Below are positions 11,985 through 18,922 of a stretch of DNA of 21,576 nt, one piece after another. Location: positions 1 through 21,576 of IMG/VR virus record IMGVR_UViG_3300033143_003819; one strand, given 5' to 3'. The position numbers were made by a program, and so were the translations under genes. The DNA comes from a virus. Numbering within the stretch: position 1 is the first letter of the stretch; each line of letters starts with the position of its first letter. A model generated the notes under the pieces. It was given only the letters and a program-made list of their open reading frames with translations. It had not been told where the DNA came from and did no database searches.

Positions 11985-13140
11985 GACTGGGAGAACGTTG
12001 AGCAACACTTCGGGAAAGGATTTAGGACAATTGTTCTACGATATCCTAAAACTACCAAAGATATTAACAAGCAAAGGAAGTTACTCGACAGATAAAGATG
12101 CAATCGCCAAGATAAATTCACCATTCGCAGAGAAATTATTGCTCTTCAGAAAATTAGAAAAAGTTAGAGGTACATATGTAGCTCAGTTTAAGCGAGAGAC
12201 ATACGATGGCAAAATGCACCCCATGTCAAACTTAAATATTCCTGTGACATATAGACCAAGCACAGACAGACCAAACTTTGCAAACATTCCGAAGAGAGAT
12301 GAAGAAGCAAAAAAATATACTCGTTCAGGCATTATCCCATCAAAAGGATGGAAGATACTTGAGAGTGACTTTAGTGGCATAGAAGTTGCCACAAGTACTT
12401 GTTACAATAGGGACAGGAATCTAATAAAATATGTAACTGATATAAAATCAGACATGCACAGGGATTCTGCTGCTGACTTGTGGAAGCTGAAACAAAAGGA
12501 AGTCACAAAAAAGATTCGGTTCTACGCTAAAAATCAATGGGTCTTTCCTGAGTTCTACGGAGATTGGTATGGCTCATGTGCAAGGAACTTATGGGACAAC
12601 TGCATCAAACTAAAATTAGATTCGGATATAACATTAGGGCAGCACTTGAGAATGAAGGGTATCAATAATTACAATGCATTTGTAGAGCATTGCAAGGAAG
12701 TAGAAAGAGTATTTTGGGACGAGAGATTCCCCAACTATAAAAAATGGAAAGAAAAAATAAACAAACTGTATCGAAAGCAAGGATTCATAGAGACTTATCT
12801 TGGCTTTGTCTTTAGAGGATACTTGGCAAAGAATGATTGTACTAACTATCAAGCACAAGGAACTGCCTTTCATATATTACTATGGACATTAATAGAACTG
12901 CTAAAAGAAATGGAAAAGCGAAAACTCAAGACAAAAATAATTGGTCAAATATATGACTCGATTGTGAACGACTTGTATCCACCTGAAGAGGAAGAGATAA
13001 TTTATCTTATCAATGATATTGGCACTGTTCGGACACGAAAAGAATTTGATTGGATTATTGTGCCACTCAATATTGACCATGAAATAACAGAAATAGATGG
13101 AACATGGTATGACAAAACAGATTGGAAAAAAGTCGCCTAA
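11929..13140 (+). CDS. DNA polymerase A-family polymerase domain (continuation after frameshift)
   Basis: The polymerase domain continues in the +1 frame, so either the gene is frameshifted or the product is made separately from ATG 11929 or 11914; no ribosome site supports that. 'GKDLGQLFYDIL' (thumb start), 'NIPVTYRPSTDRPNFANIPKRD', motif A 'ESDFSGIEVATS' (DFS at 12367), motif B region 'RFYAKNQWVFPEFYGDWYG', and motif C 'IGQIYDSIVND' (12945-12977) are all present. Motif C has YDS where bacterial Pol I has HDE; the metal-binding Asp is kept. The C-terminus reaches a normal end. Thus both halves look intact except at the junction. Together with the upstream ORF this is one phage replicative polymerase of about 850 residues. 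Catalysis: template-directed DNA synthesis with the clamp. Confidence 0.85.
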   Translation: MKSITYLNEGKEAKLFRDKTGRTLSNTSGKDLGQLFYDILKLPKILTSKGSYSTDKDAIAKINSPFAEKLLLFRKLEKVRGTYVAQFKRETYDGKMHPMSNLNIPVTYRPSTDRPNFANIPKRDEEAKKYTRSGIIPSKGWKILESDFSGIEVATSTCYNRDRNLIKYVTDIKSDMHRDSAADLWKLKQKEVTKKIRFYAKNQWVFPEFYGDWYGSCARNLWDNCIKLKLDSDITLGQHLRMKGINNYNAFVEHCKEVERVFWDERFPNYKKWKEKINKLYRKQGFIETYLGFVFRGYLAKNDCTNYQAQGTAFHILLWTLIELLKEMEKRKLKTKIIGQIYDSIVNDLYPPEEEEIIYLINDIGTVRTRKEFDWIIVPLNIDHEITEIDGTWYDKTDWKKVA

Positions 13141-13330
13141 GTTCAAAGTGAAAATGACAGAAGCATCGGCAATAAAAATCTTTGGAAAATATGCCAAATA
13201 TATAGAGCTAAATCCCTCAGAAGGTTACTATGAAATTGGTGGCATAAAAGGATTGGACACAAGAGAAGTATTTGTTGATTGGGCAAAGCAAAGATTTAAC
13301 TTGGACTGTAAAGGAGGTAGAAAAAAATGA
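13109..13330 (+). CDS. Small unknown protein
   Basis: A frame open from at least 13097 to 13330. Starts at ATG 13097, 13109 or 13154 are possible; none has a clear ribosome site, and 13154 gives a 58-residue product with no overlap, while 13109 overlaps the polymerase end by 32 nt. The conserved-looking part is 'EASAIKIFGKYAKYIELNPSEGYYEIGGIKGLDTREVFVDWAKQRFNLD', a strand/helix mix with no motif I know. It ends in an ATGA overlap with the next gene, whose ribosome site (AAAGGAGGTAG) lies within its tail. Probably a member of the polymerase operon. Confidence 0.5.
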   Translation: MTKQIGKKSPKFKVKMTEASAIKIFGKYAKYIELNPSEGYYEIGGIKGLDTREVFVDWAKQRFNLDCKGGRKK

Positions 13331-13551
13331 ATGCAGGAAGAGCAAAGAAAATCAGACAGGAAATTGGTTACGATGTTGGAGCAGACAACATCATGGGAAG
13401 ACAGTACGCTTGGAACGATCAGGAAAAAAGCAGAAAGGTAGGTAATAAAACAATTCCTTTCAGAGCAAGAACAAATATAGTTTGTACTGGAATAAGGAAA
13501 AGTTATCGAGGTATTAAAAAACGAATCAATAAAGGAGGTGTGATTAGATGA
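13327..13551 (+). CDS. Small basic unknown protein
   Basis: 74 residues; AAAGGAGGTAG (13310-13320) precedes ATG 13327. Strongly basic with 'RAKKIRQEIGYDVGADN', 'RTNIVCTGIRKSYRGIKKRINKGG'. Only one Cys and no catalytic set. Basic charge suggests nucleic-acid binding. It ends in an ATGA overlap with the small gene that follows. No homologue recognised. Confidence 0.55.
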   Translation: MNAGRAKKIRQEIGYDVGADNIMGRQYAWNDQEKSRKVGNKTIPFRARTNIVCTGIRKSYRGIKKRINKGGVIR

Positions 13552-13691
13552 CAGTAACTTTCAATTTGGGAAGTAAAAAGAATGTAAGAGGCGAAGTGGT
13601 CAAGGAAAATGACGAGACTGTATTAGTCAAACTATCTAATGGCAAAGTTATAAAACGCCACAAAGAAAAGCATGATGTAGAGGAGGCATAG
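13548..13691 (+). CDS. 47-residue small beta-barrel-like protein
   Basis: Too short to be seen by most gene finders. ATG 13548 has a full AAAGGAGGTG at 13531-13540 and its frame ends at TAG 13691, which shares its G with the GTG start of the clamp loader. The product reads MTVTFNLGSKKNVRGEVVKE... then 'NDETVLVKLSNGKVIKRHKEKHDVEEA'. Alternating hydrophobic strands with a Gly-Glu-Val-Val opening and KLSNGKVI resemble a KOW/SH3-like five-strand barrel; such tiny proteins are common in phages. Role unknown. Confidence 0.6.
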   Translation: MTVTFNLGSKKNVRGEVVKENDETVLVKLSNGKVIKRHKEKHDVEEA

Positions 13692-14656
13692 TGACACTAC
13701 AAATTAAGTACAGACCAAAAACACTGGAAGATTTTGTCGGAAATGAAACAGCAATTGAGAGTCTTGGCTCTGTCCTTGAGAGAGTTGATGTTCCCTCAAG
13801 CTTTTTCTTTACTGGACTGCCCGGAGGTGGAAAGACAACCCTTGCAAGAATTATAAAAGAATATCTTGAAGTATCAGAGTCAGACTTCTACGAGTATAAC
13901 ACAGCAAACACTCGTGGCATTGATACGATACGAAAGATAGCTGAGAACGTCAGCTATGCTCCAATGGCAGGGGACAAAAAATTATATCTGTTGGATGAGT
14001 GTCACATGATAACTGGTCCCGCACTGGAAGCTCTTTTAAAACTACTTGAAGAGCCACCAGAACATGCACACTTTGTTTTATGTACTTCTGAGCCATCAAC
14101 TATCAAACCAAACACACTTAAAGCAATCCGAAGACGTTGCCATGAAATTGAACTGAAGCCATTAATACGAAGTCAAGTTATTCGATTGCTCAAGACGGTT
14201 GCAGGAAAAGAGGAAAAGGAATATAAAATAGGTGTGATAAGAAAGATTGCCAAGTCATGTTGGGGAAGTGCAGGACAAGCTCTATCTTTATTTGATGGTG
14301 TGATTGATATGGGAGATGAAGAGAAAGCAATAGATGCCATTGAGAATCTTATTGTATCTGAGGCTTCCATAAAAGAAATATGCCAAGCATTGATTGACCC
14401 AAAATTATCCGTTATAAATAAATGGACAAAGATAAGAAAGCTCTTAAAAAATCTGAAAGGGGAGCCAGAATCAATACGATATGCAATACTTGGCTATCTC
14501 AATGCAGTGATGTTAAATAAAAGTGGTGTTCCTACTGGACTCGCAAGTATTATTGCTTGTTTTACCGACAGTTTTATGTACACTGGCAGAGCAGGAGTGA
14601 CATTAGGATGCTTCTTTGCGTGTCAGGAACAGAGCGAAGACGACATACCATTCTAA
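13691..14656 (+). CDS. Clamp loader AAA+ ATPase subunit
   Basis: 321 residues from GTG 13691; ribosome site AGAGGAGG at 13679-13686. 'YRPKTLEDFVGNE' is the classic DnaX/RFC box II opening. Walker A is GLPGGGKT (42-49), Walker B 'LYLLDECH' (98-105), then 'LLKLLEEPPEHAHFVLCTSEPSTI' (sensor 1 region) and 'AIRRRCHEIEL' as the SRC-like arginine finger motif. The C-terminal half is a helical collar. It opens the sliding clamp and places it on primer-template DNA. Only one loader subunit is present in this window; phage T4 uses two (gp44 and gp62) and bacteria several, so a homopentamer or an unrecognised partner (one of the small genes nearby) is possible. Confidence 0.88.
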   Translation: MTLQIKYRPKTLEDFVGNETAIESLGSVLERVDVPSSFFFTGLPGGGKTTLARIIKEYLEVSESDFYEYNTANTRGIDTIRKIAENVSYAPMAGDKKLYLLDECHMITGPALEALLKLLEEPPEHAHFVLCTSEPSTIKPNTLKAIRRRCHEIELKPLIRSQVIRLLKTVAGKEEKEYKIGVIRKIAKSCWGSAGQALSLFDGVIDMGDEEKAIDAIENLIVSEASIKEICQALIDPKLSVINKWTKIRKLLKNLKGEPESIRYAILGYLNAVMLNKSGVPTGLASIIACFTDSFMYTGRAGVTLGCFFACQEQSEDDIPF

Positions 14657-14668
14657 AAGGAGTAAGAT

Positions 14669-14878
14669 ATGAAATTATTTATTGTTGGGAAAGTAAATGA
14701 ACGTGACCATAAAAAATGGGAGTTTCAAGGAGTGTTCGATAATGAAAAAACGGCAATAGATAGGTGTGAAGATAGACTTTGGTTTGTTGCTCCTATTAAT
14801 TTAAACGAATATGTTCCAACAAAGCCAACGAAGGACTGGCCGGGAGCATATTTTCCTCTTGAAGAGGAGGGAATATGA
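14669..14878 (+). CDS. Conserved small phage protein
   Basis: 69 residues; ribosome site AAAAGGAG at 14656-14663. 'MKLFIVGKVNE...KWEFQGVFDNEKTAIDRCEDRLWFVAPINLNE' followed by 'WPGAYFPLEEE' is a pattern I recall from many phage genomes (a short alpha/beta domain that starts with F(I/V)VGK and a W(E/Q)FQG motif). Function unknown. It ends in an ATGA overlap with the next gene. Confidence 0.6.
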   Translation: MKLFIVGKVNERDHKKWEFQGVFDNEKTAIDRCEDRLWFVAPINLNEYVPTKPTKDWPGAYFPLEEEGI

Positions 14879-15129
14879 ATCAAAAATGTATAGTAACAAA
14901 CAAAGCTCAGTTGTTAGCTGCTGTTGGATGTGCTATTGGTTTTTATGAAACAACAAAAATTATATTAAATCGTGAACATGGTAAAACAGAATTTATATTG
15001 AAGCCATTATATTCTCTAACTGAGTTCAAAGAAGATTTTTTGTCAGGGTACTATTGTGATGAATATGACAAAGGACTCATAAGGTTGAGAGCAAATATAA
15101 AAAGAACACCAGCAGAGTGTTTTAGATAA
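14875..15129 (+). CDS. Unknown small protein
   Basis: 84 residues, ATGA overlap with the preceding gene. 'QLLAAVGCAIGFYETTKIILNRE' is a helix with small residues, followed by short strands. Four scattered Cys (5, 19, 62, 82) do not form a CxxC set. No family recognised. The ribosome site GAAGAGGAGGG at 14860-14870 lies in the end of the upstream gene. Confidence 0.5.
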   Translation: MNQKCIVTNKAQLLAAVGCAIGFYETTKIILNREHGKTEFILKPLYSLTEFKEDFLSGYYCDEYDKGLIRLRANIKRTPAECFR

Positions 15130-15141
15130 GGAGGTGATTTG

Positions 15142-15678
15142 ATGAGCATATTTGATTATAAAGAAGATTTGGCAATTGATCTAAGCAGTCTGGAAAAGAA
15201 CTTGAAAGAACAGGCTGAGCATGTGATGAAGTATGGCAAACTATGGGCTGAGAAAACAAAGGAGCGAGACAGACAAAAAGAAAATCTTGCTCTTATTGAC
15301 TCAGACATAGACAAGGATGCAAGGAAAAACTGGGAAAACAACTTTCCAAAAATCAAGTTAACTGAGACTGCGGTACGTGGGTATGTTGTCGATACAGATA
15401 AGCATAAGGAGGCTAACAACACCTTACTTGACTTAAATGAGGAAGTGAATATACTATCTATCGCTAAGTTAGCTTTTGAGCACAGAAAGAAAGCTCTTGA
15501 AGGGCTTGTATCACTTTACATCTCAGGATACTGGGCAGACCCAAAAGTGTCAAAGCAAAATTTTGATGAAATAAAATCCGATGAGATGCACAAAGTGGTA
15601 GAAGATGAACTCGACAAAAATCCACGACTAAAGAAGAAAGTAAAACTTAACATAAAGAGAAAAGGAGGTAAAAAGTAA
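15142..15678 (+). CDS. Coiled-coil protein, possible recombination mediator (UvsY-like by position)
   Basis: ATG 15142 has AAGGAGGTGA at 15129-15138; the in-frame TTG at 15139 is not needed. 178 residues, mostly long helices ('LSSLEKNLKEQAEHVMKYGKLWAEKTKERDRQKENL', 'LNEEVNILSIAKLAFEHRKKALEGLVSLYISGYW'), ending in a basic tail LKKKVKLNIKRKGGKK. The D..LAIDL....L..QAE...KY..L.A... opening and the EH.KKALE.LV.L... end look like a phage protein usually placed before the ssDNA-binding gene. A recombination mediator role is suggested by its position directly before SSB and the RecA-like gene; sequence alone does not prove it. Confidence 0.6.
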   Translation: MSIFDYKEDLAIDLSSLEKNLKEQAEHVMKYGKLWAEKTKERDRQKENLALIDSDIDKDARKNWENNFPKIKLTETAVRGYVVDTDKHKEANNTLLDLNEEVNILSIAKLAFEHRKKALEGLVSLYISGYWADPKVSKQNFDEIKSDEMHKVVEDELDKNPRLKKKVKLNIKRKGGKK

Positions 15679-16745
15679 TGTCATTCAGAAAACAAGTAAA
15701 AAAACTCAAGAAGGATTTAGAAAAAAGGCATGAGGAAGCAATTGAAACAAAGGATGATACTGGCAGTGGAGATTATGGAACAATTTTTCTCAAGGACGCA
15801 ACTCCTGAAGGGATGGAGTTCTGGCGTCCTGAGTATGGGGAACATCTTATCGACATCATTCCTTTTGTTGCTGGTGCAAATCATCCGAAAGTAGCGGAAG
15901 GCAGACTGTCATATGTCATTGACTTATGGGTTCATCAAAACATCGGAGTGGGGAATGACCCTTTCGTATGTCAAGTAAAGAACTTCAAACTCGCAGACGC
16001 CATTTGTGATTACATCAGAAAGAACAGACTCACAAAATCACAGTGGAAGCCAATTGCTCCAAAGAGAAGAACTGTCTATCTTGTATGGGTACACGATACT
16101 CCCGAAGAAGAAGAAAAAGGACTGCAAATTTTTGAAGTTGCCCACTTCTTCTTTGAAAAAAATGTTGATGCGATTGCAAAAAATCCAAAAGGAGGCGCTC
16201 CTGTTATCTTCTCCGACCCAGACAATGGAAAAACAATTGCGTTTGAAATTCAAAAGTCTGGCACATATAAAGATGATAGTGGAACAGACAGGGACAGTCA
16301 AGCATGGATAGGTCACAGATTCATTGACAGAGAAGAACCAATTCCCGATGAAATCCTTGACACATCCTTTTCTTTGGATGATATCATTGATATGCATCCC
16401 GATGAGAACAAAGTATTTGCTGCATTCAATGGGGAAGATTCTCCTGCTGAAGAAGAGACAGAACCAGAAGAGACAGAACCGGAACAGGAAGAACCAGAAG
16501 AGACAGAACCGGAACAGGAAGAACCAGAACAGGAAGAACCAGAAAAGTCAACTGCTGGTGAATGTCCATACGGAGCAAAGTTTGGCATTGAATGTGATAT
16601 GTACGAGCAATGCGAAGAGTGCGACTCATACGATGACTGCTCAGACGAACAGCAACGGTTAGAAGAAGCTAAGAAAAAGAAAGGAAAGAAAAAACCAGTG
16701 GCTGTAAAAAGTAAGAAGAAGCCTCTCGTCTTGAGAAAGAAATAA
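15678..16745 (+). CDS. Gp32-like single-stranded DNA-binding protein
   Basis: 355 residues, starting in a TAATG overlap; ribosome site AAAGGAGG at 15661-15668. The core (about 40-215) reads 'FLKDATPEGMEFWRPEYGEHLIDIIPFVAG', 'VCQVKNFKLADAICDYIRK', 'RRTVYLVWVHDTPEEEEKGLQIFEVAHFFFEKN', the OB-like fold of phage SSBs. After it comes an acidic run (about 255-290) made of repeats of EPEETEPEQ. Then a Cys-rich 'CPYGAKFGIECDMYEQCEECDSYDDC' (6 Cys), which is a zinc-binding-like module known from such phage SSBs, and last a very basic tail ending KKKPLVLRKK. Unlike T4 gp32, the acidic segment is internal and the extreme C-terminus is basic. It protects ssDNA and organises the replisome and recombinase. 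Confidence 0.85.
   Translation: MSFRKQVKKLKKDLEKRHEEAIETKDDTGSGDYGTIFLKDATPEGMEFWRPEYGEHLIDIIPFVAGANHPKVAEGRLSYVIDLWVHQNIGVGNDPFVCQVKNFKLADAICDYIRKNRLTKSQWKPIAPKRRTVYLVWVHDTPEEEEKGLQIFEVAHFFFEKNVDAIAKNPKGGAPVIFSDPDNGKTIAFEIQKSGTYKDDSGTDRDSQAWIGHRFIDREEPIPDEILDTSFSLDDIIDMHPDENKVFAAFNGEDSPAEEETEPEETEPEQEEPEETEPEQEEPEQEEPEKSTAGECPYGAKFGIECDMYEQCEECDSYDDCSDEQQRLEEAKKKKGKKKPVAVKSKKKPLVLRKK
16467..16541 (+). repeat. 30-bp tandem repeat coding an acidic linker
   Basis: 16467-16496 and 16497-16526 are identical 30-bp units (EETEPEQEEP), followed by a 15-bp half unit at 16527-16541. The flanking 16449-16466 is a diverged copy. In-frame, so length changes keep the protein open. Confidence 0.9.
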
Positions 16746-16753
16746 ACATTAGA

Positions 16754-16852
16754 TGATTGGTTGGGATAGCTAATGTACATAGTGAATCTTTCTTACAACA
16801 GGCAGTATCCGATTGAGGCAATGCTACTGAGTAGAAAGTTCCCAACCAATCA
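16754..16852 (+). promoter_or_regulatory. Structured RNA leader upstream of the recombinase gene
   Basis: Nested stems: P1 TGATTGGTTGGGA (16754-16766) with TCCCAACCAATCA (16840-16852), 13 perfect bp; P2 CTTTCTTAC (16788-16796) with GTAGAAAG (16831-16838), 8 bp with one bulged base; P3 CAGTA (16803-16807) with TACTG (16825-16829); P4 ATTG/CAAT (16812-16822) closing an AGG loop. The right P1 arm ends 2 nt before the ribosome site ATGGGGGC. No confident ORF occupies 16746-16863. Confidence 0.65.
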
Positions 16853-16863
16853 ATGGGGGCAAA

Positions 16864-18030
16864 ATGGCAAAGCTAATACTAAAGAAAAAACAAACACTGA
16901 AAAAGAAATCAGTAACGGCTCAGATAAGGAACGCAACAAAAGAAAAAATACAGATTCGAGTAAAAGAAAAAATCAGTACAGACAATATCATTCCAACTGG
17001 TTCTACTTTGCTGAACTGTGCTTGTACAGACAACCCTATGGGTGGCTATGGACTCGGAAAGCTTGTCAATCTAATTGGGGATAGCTCTTCAGGAAAAACA
17101 ATGCTGGCACTATCCTGCTTTGCAGAAATGGCAATGTATAAACGGTTCGATGAATATGATTTCTATTATGATGATGTTGAAGCCGCCCTTGAGTTCAATA
17201 TGGAATATTTATTTGGTCATCAGACAAGCGACAGAATAGATATGGAAGTGGTATCCGATACAATTCAAGACTTCTATGGCAACATAGTAGCAGCAATACA
17301 AAATAGAAGACCATTTATTTATATCCTTGACAGCTTGGATGCTCTTACCTCAATCGAAGAGAGAAAAAGAGCTTTGCAGATGGCGAAAGAAACTGGAAAA
17401 ATAGAAGTTGAAGAAGAGGATGGCAAAGCTAAGAAAACAAAAGGAAGTTACAAACTGGAAAAGCCAAAGCTAATTGGTGAAATACTGAGAGTCATTTGTA
17501 GAGACATCAAAGATATGGAAGCCCTTGTAATAATTATCTCACAGACGAGGGACAATATAGGATTCGGATTCACAGACAAAACAAGGAGTGGTGGAAAAGC
17601 TTTGAAGTTCTACAGCACACATGAAATATGGTTGTCCTTACTCAAACAAATTCCAAAACTGAAAAGAATTATTGGTGTTAACACAAGTGCAAAACTAACT
17701 AAGAACAAACTGACTGGCAAAAAACGCACAGTTGTTTTCCCAATATTTGATGATTATGGAGTAGATGACCTATCATCAAATATAGACTTCCTATTGGAAA
17801 ATGGCATATGGAAAATGGGGACAGTAAGAAGAACTAATCCAAAGACGAAGAAGAAGGCAACGGGGCGTATAATTAAAGCAACACATTTCAACTTGGAAGG
17901 CACTAAGAACAAGATAATAAGTCAGATAGAATTGGATGGCTTAGAAAATGATTTGCGGTTACTTGTTGGTGAAACATGGAATGATATAGAAGAAAAAATT
18001 CGACTAAATAGGAAACCAAAATACGCATGA
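16864..18030 (+). CDS. RecA/UvsX-like recombinase
   Basis: 388 residues. The N-terminus is basic (KLILKKKQTLKKK). The ATPase core has Walker A GDSSSGKT (72-79), 'FYYDDVEAALEFNMEYLFG', and Walker B 'FIYILDSLDAL' (151-161), with a motif like RecA's L1/L2 region at 'SQTRDNIGFGFTDKTRSGGKALKFYSTHEIWL'. The R-x-GG-A-L-K-F motif and the TGSTLLNCA opening fit RecA-family proteins. A RecA- or UvsX-type strand exchange enzyme is most likely, working with the upstream SSB and coiled-coil protein; a DnaB-like or other RecA-fold ATPase is less likely given the GGKAL(K/R) motif. The C-terminal part has 'TGRIIKATHFNLEGTKNK' and a terminal helix. Start ATG 16864 has GGGGGC upstream, at the foot of the structured leader. 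Confidence 0.85.
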   Translation: MAKLILKKKQTLKKKSVTAQIRNATKEKIQIRVKEKISTDNIIPTGSTLLNCACTDNPMGGYGLGKLVNLIGDSSSGKTMLALSCFAEMAMYKRFDEYDFYYDDVEAALEFNMEYLFGHQTSDRIDMEVVSDTIQDFYGNIVAAIQNRRPFIYILDSLDALTSIEERKRALQMAKETGKIEVEEEDGKAKKTKGSYKLEKPKLIGEILRVICRDIKDMEALVIIISQTRDNIGFGFTDKTRSGGKALKFYSTHEIWLSLLKQIPKLKRIIGVNTSAKLTKNKLTGKKRTVVFPIFDDYGVDDLSSNIDFLLENGIWKMGTVRRTNPKTKKKATGRIIKATHFNLEGTKNKIISQIELDGLENDLRLLVGETWNDIEEKIRLNRKPKYA

Positions 18031-18905
18031 AACAAAACTTGATAATAATAGATAGTCCTGCACTTTGTCATAGAGCTAAACATGCCATGAAGAATGTAGA
18101 ACTGTCATTCGATGAGATGAAAACAGAGATCATATTTAATTTCCTTAATGATGTACTCGGATTTGCAAAAAGGTTCGATTCTGACGCATTTGCCTTCGCT
18201 TGGGACAGCAAATTAAGCTATCGTGCAAAGCTCTATCCTCAATATAAATGGAAAAGGAGAGAAGAGAAGACAAAAGAGGAGAAAGTTTTTGATGGCATTG
18301 CTTATACACAATTCCATAGACTGAGAAGGGATGTTCTTCCTGCTCTTGGTTTCAAGAATAACGAGAACAACTTTATTCAGACAGGACTTGAGGCGGATGA
18401 TATTATAGCCTCTCTGGTTAAGTGGACGAATTGCCCAATGAAAATTGTAGTAAGTAGAGACAATGATTTATGGCAATTCATAGGATTGCACTCTTCTCAG
18501 TGGGATTTTCAATCTAAAAAAATGATGACAAGAGCCACATTTCAAAAGAAATATGGGATTAATAGTTACGAATGGCGAAACGTAAAAGCAATAGCAGGAT
18601 GCACAACTGATAACGTGTCTGGTATTGAAGGAGTGGGACCTAAGACTGCTGTAAAATATTTACTCAAAACATTACCGGAACACCACAAAACATTCAAAAA
18701 CATTGAGTCTGAGGAGGGGCAAGAGATAATAAAAAGAAACAAACCATTAGTATCCTTGCCATTTGAAGGAACAAAGGATTTTGTGTACAAAGAAAACATC
18801 TTGCATTCAAAAGATTTCTATGATACATTCGAGAAATTAAATTTTCAATCGTTTACGAACGCTGAAAGTTTTAGAGAATGGGAAGACGCATTTAACTTGC
18901 AATAA
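18027..18905 (+). CDS. 5'-3' exonuclease / FEN-like RNase H
   Basis: 292 residues; ATGA overlap with the recombinase gene. 'NLIIIDSPALCHRAKHAM' (metal Asp), 'FAWDSKLSYRAKLYPQYKWKR' (helical arch), 'TGLEADDIIASLV' (EADD), 'IVVSRDNDLWQFI' (RDNDL), and 'VKAIAGCTTDNVSGIEGVGPKTAVKYL' (GxxxDNV.GI.GVGPKTA, helix-hairpin-helix) are the classic PIN/FEN motifs. It removes RNA primers and 5' flaps or resects DNA, taking the role of the missing 5' nuclease domain of Pol I, which is not part of the polymerase in this window. T4 RNase H and T7 gp6 are functional counterparts. Confidence 0.9.
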   Translation: MKQNLIIIDSPALCHRAKHAMKNVELSFDEMKTEIIFNFLNDVLGFAKRFDSDAFAFAWDSKLSYRAKLYPQYKWKRREEKTKEEKVFDGIAYTQFHRLRRDVLPALGFKNNENNFIQTGLEADDIIASLVKWTNCPMKIVVSRDNDLWQFIGLHSSQWDFQSKKMMTRATFQKKYGINSYEWRNVKAIAGCTTDNVSGIEGVGPKTAVKYLLKTLPEHHKTFKNIESEEGQEIIKRNKPLVSLPFEGTKDFVYKENILHSKDFYDTFEKLNFQSFTNAESFREWEDAFNLQ

Positions 18906-18922
18906 TAAAGGAGGTGGACAAA

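Noticed and set aside
16313-16780. A 155-codon minus-strand ORF opposite the SSB acidic/basic tail
   Set aside because: Ser/Gly-rich antisense of Glu-rich repeats; no start signal and all neighbours are on the plus strand.
16773-17084. A 103-codon plus-strand ORF overlapping the recombinase start
   Set aside because: No ribosome site; two thirds of it is the recombinase gene in another frame, and its start lies within the nested stems.
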